Positions 13,611 to 13,865 of a stretch of 13,865 nucleotides of DNA are shown piece after piece (positions within the stretch are counted from its first letter, which is position 1; the number at the start of each line of letters is the position of its first letter). The DNA comes from an uncultured Oscillospiraceae bacterium (lineage in GTDB: Bacteria; Bacillota; Clostridia; Oscillospirales; Oscillospiraceae). The translations under genes were made by a program, and so were the position numbers. The DNA lies in NCBI GenBank assembly GCA_900754515.1, contig CAAEDD010000013.1:1-13865 (forward strand). The letters are read 5' to 3'. The notes below the pieces were generated by a model. That model was not told where the DNA came from, made no database searches, and saw nothing but the letters and a program-made list of their open reading frames with translations.

Positions 13611-13696
13611 GCCGGTGTGGTGGAATGGTAGACACAAGGGACTTAAAATCCCTCGTTGGCAACAACGTACCGGTTCGAGTCCGGTCACCGGCACCA
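13611..13696 (+). tRNA. tRNA-Leu (anticodon UAA)
   Basis: A complete 86-base type II tRNA. Acceptor GCCGGTG (13611-13617) pairs with CACCGGC (13686-13692), followed by the discriminator A and an encoded CCA (13694-13696). The anticodon stem AGGGA/TCCCT encloses CTTAAAA, giving anticodon TAA for leucine codons TTA and TTG. The variable arm CGTTGGCAACAACG forms the long stem expected of tRNA-Leu, and the T-arm contains GGTTCGAGTCC. It has its own promoter and terminator. Confidence 0.96.
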
Positions 13697-13703
13697 GACC
13701 AAG

Positions 13704-13757
13704 ATAATCCGAACCAATTCTTCCTTGTGGGAGATGGGTTCGGATTATTTGTTTATT
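13704..13757 (+). terminator. Terminator after tRNA-Leu
   Basis: ATAATCCGAACC (13704-13715) is perfectly complementary to GGTTCGGATTAT (13737-13748), a 12-bp stem with a 21-base loop, and is followed by TTGTTTATTT. It starts 8 bases after the tRNA CCA end. The loop is longer than usual but the stem and T-rich tail are convincing. Confidence 0.78.
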
Positions 13758-13865
13758 TCGAGAAATTTGAGAAGAGTCACTTCAGAAACGGTTTCCCCAT
13801 ACTTCCAACAAGTAAACCCAGAGAGCATTGGACAAGTAAAAAGAAGATATTATCAGGAGGTAAAA
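13758..13865 (+). other. Upstream region of a gene beyond the right edge
   Basis: The stretch holds no gene. AGGAGG (13855-13860) followed by TAAAA at the very edge is a strong ribosome binding site, so a + strand start codon should lie within a few bases outside the window. I see no convincing promoter; a TATTAT at 13848-13853 has no correctly spaced -35 (TTGGAC lies only 14 bases upstream). Confidence 0.5.

Noticed and set aside
13509..13694. N-terminal extension of the lipoprotein frame beginning MPVTGLEPVR
   Set aside because: It is the reverse complement of the tRNA-Leu gene and its promoter. The signal peptide and ribosome binding site place the real start at 13508 or 13505.
13611..13696. 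tRNA-Leu as an attachment site for an integrated element
   Set aside because: No direct repeat of the tRNA 3' end is found elsewhere in the window, and no integrase or phage gene is present.

Overview
The window looks like chromosome from a Gram-positive anaerobe of the Clostridia, possibly Oscillospiraceae. The base composition is moderately GC-rich by eye, ribosome binding sites are strong AGGAGG types, several genes start with GTG or TTG, and the small families present (DUF4304, DUF5655, DUF2200) are typical of that group. This placement is inference; there is no rRNA or other marker here.

Left third, + strand (1-3174): an intergenic stretch with three strong inverted-repeat structures, one of them a three-stem, cloverleaf-like element. 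It is followed by a promoter and five small 'house and accessory' genes: a DUF4304 protein, a Cof-type HAD phosphatase, a two-helix membrane protein, a DUF5655 protein and a DUF2200 protein. A terminator that works on both strands separates them from everything to the right, which is on the - strand. The first - strand gene (4614-3232) is a von Willebrand factor A protein interrupted by one in-frame TAA at codon 35.

Right two thirds, - strand (13035-4692): an eight-gene operon that holds the complete route from erythrose-4-phosphate and PEP to chorismate, then both branches to the precursors of phenylalanine and tyrosine. Transcription order is aroF (DAHP synthase with regulatory N-domain), tyrA, aroB, aroA, aroC, pheA, a fused aroE-aroK, and aroQ. 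Junctions are 1-4 base overlaps or a 4-base gap, so the genes are almost certainly translationally coupled. The operon ends in a 16-bp perfect terminator hairpin. No aminotransferase and no tryptophan-branch genes are present.

The most interesting feature is in front of aroF. A near-consensus promoter (TTGACA, 17-bp spacer, TATATT) drives an 18-codon leader peptide, MKNFAFAAYYYYFTAKLR, with a good ribosome binding site. An intrinsic terminator with a run of T residues lies 45 bases beyond its stop codon and ahead of aroF. Seven of the 18 codons are Phe or Tyr and none is Trp, which matches the end products of the operon. Competing RNA pairings can be drawn by eye. This is a ribosome-mediated Phe/Tyr attenuator, a mode of control better known from Proteobacteria than from Clostridia, where T-box riboswitches are usual.

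Upstream of the promoter lies a small putative lipoprotein gene whose TGA stop is embedded in the -35 box. A tRNA-Leu(UAA) gene is divergently oriented to it and has its own promoter and terminator. The right edge ends just after the ribosome binding site of a further + strand gene that is outside the window.
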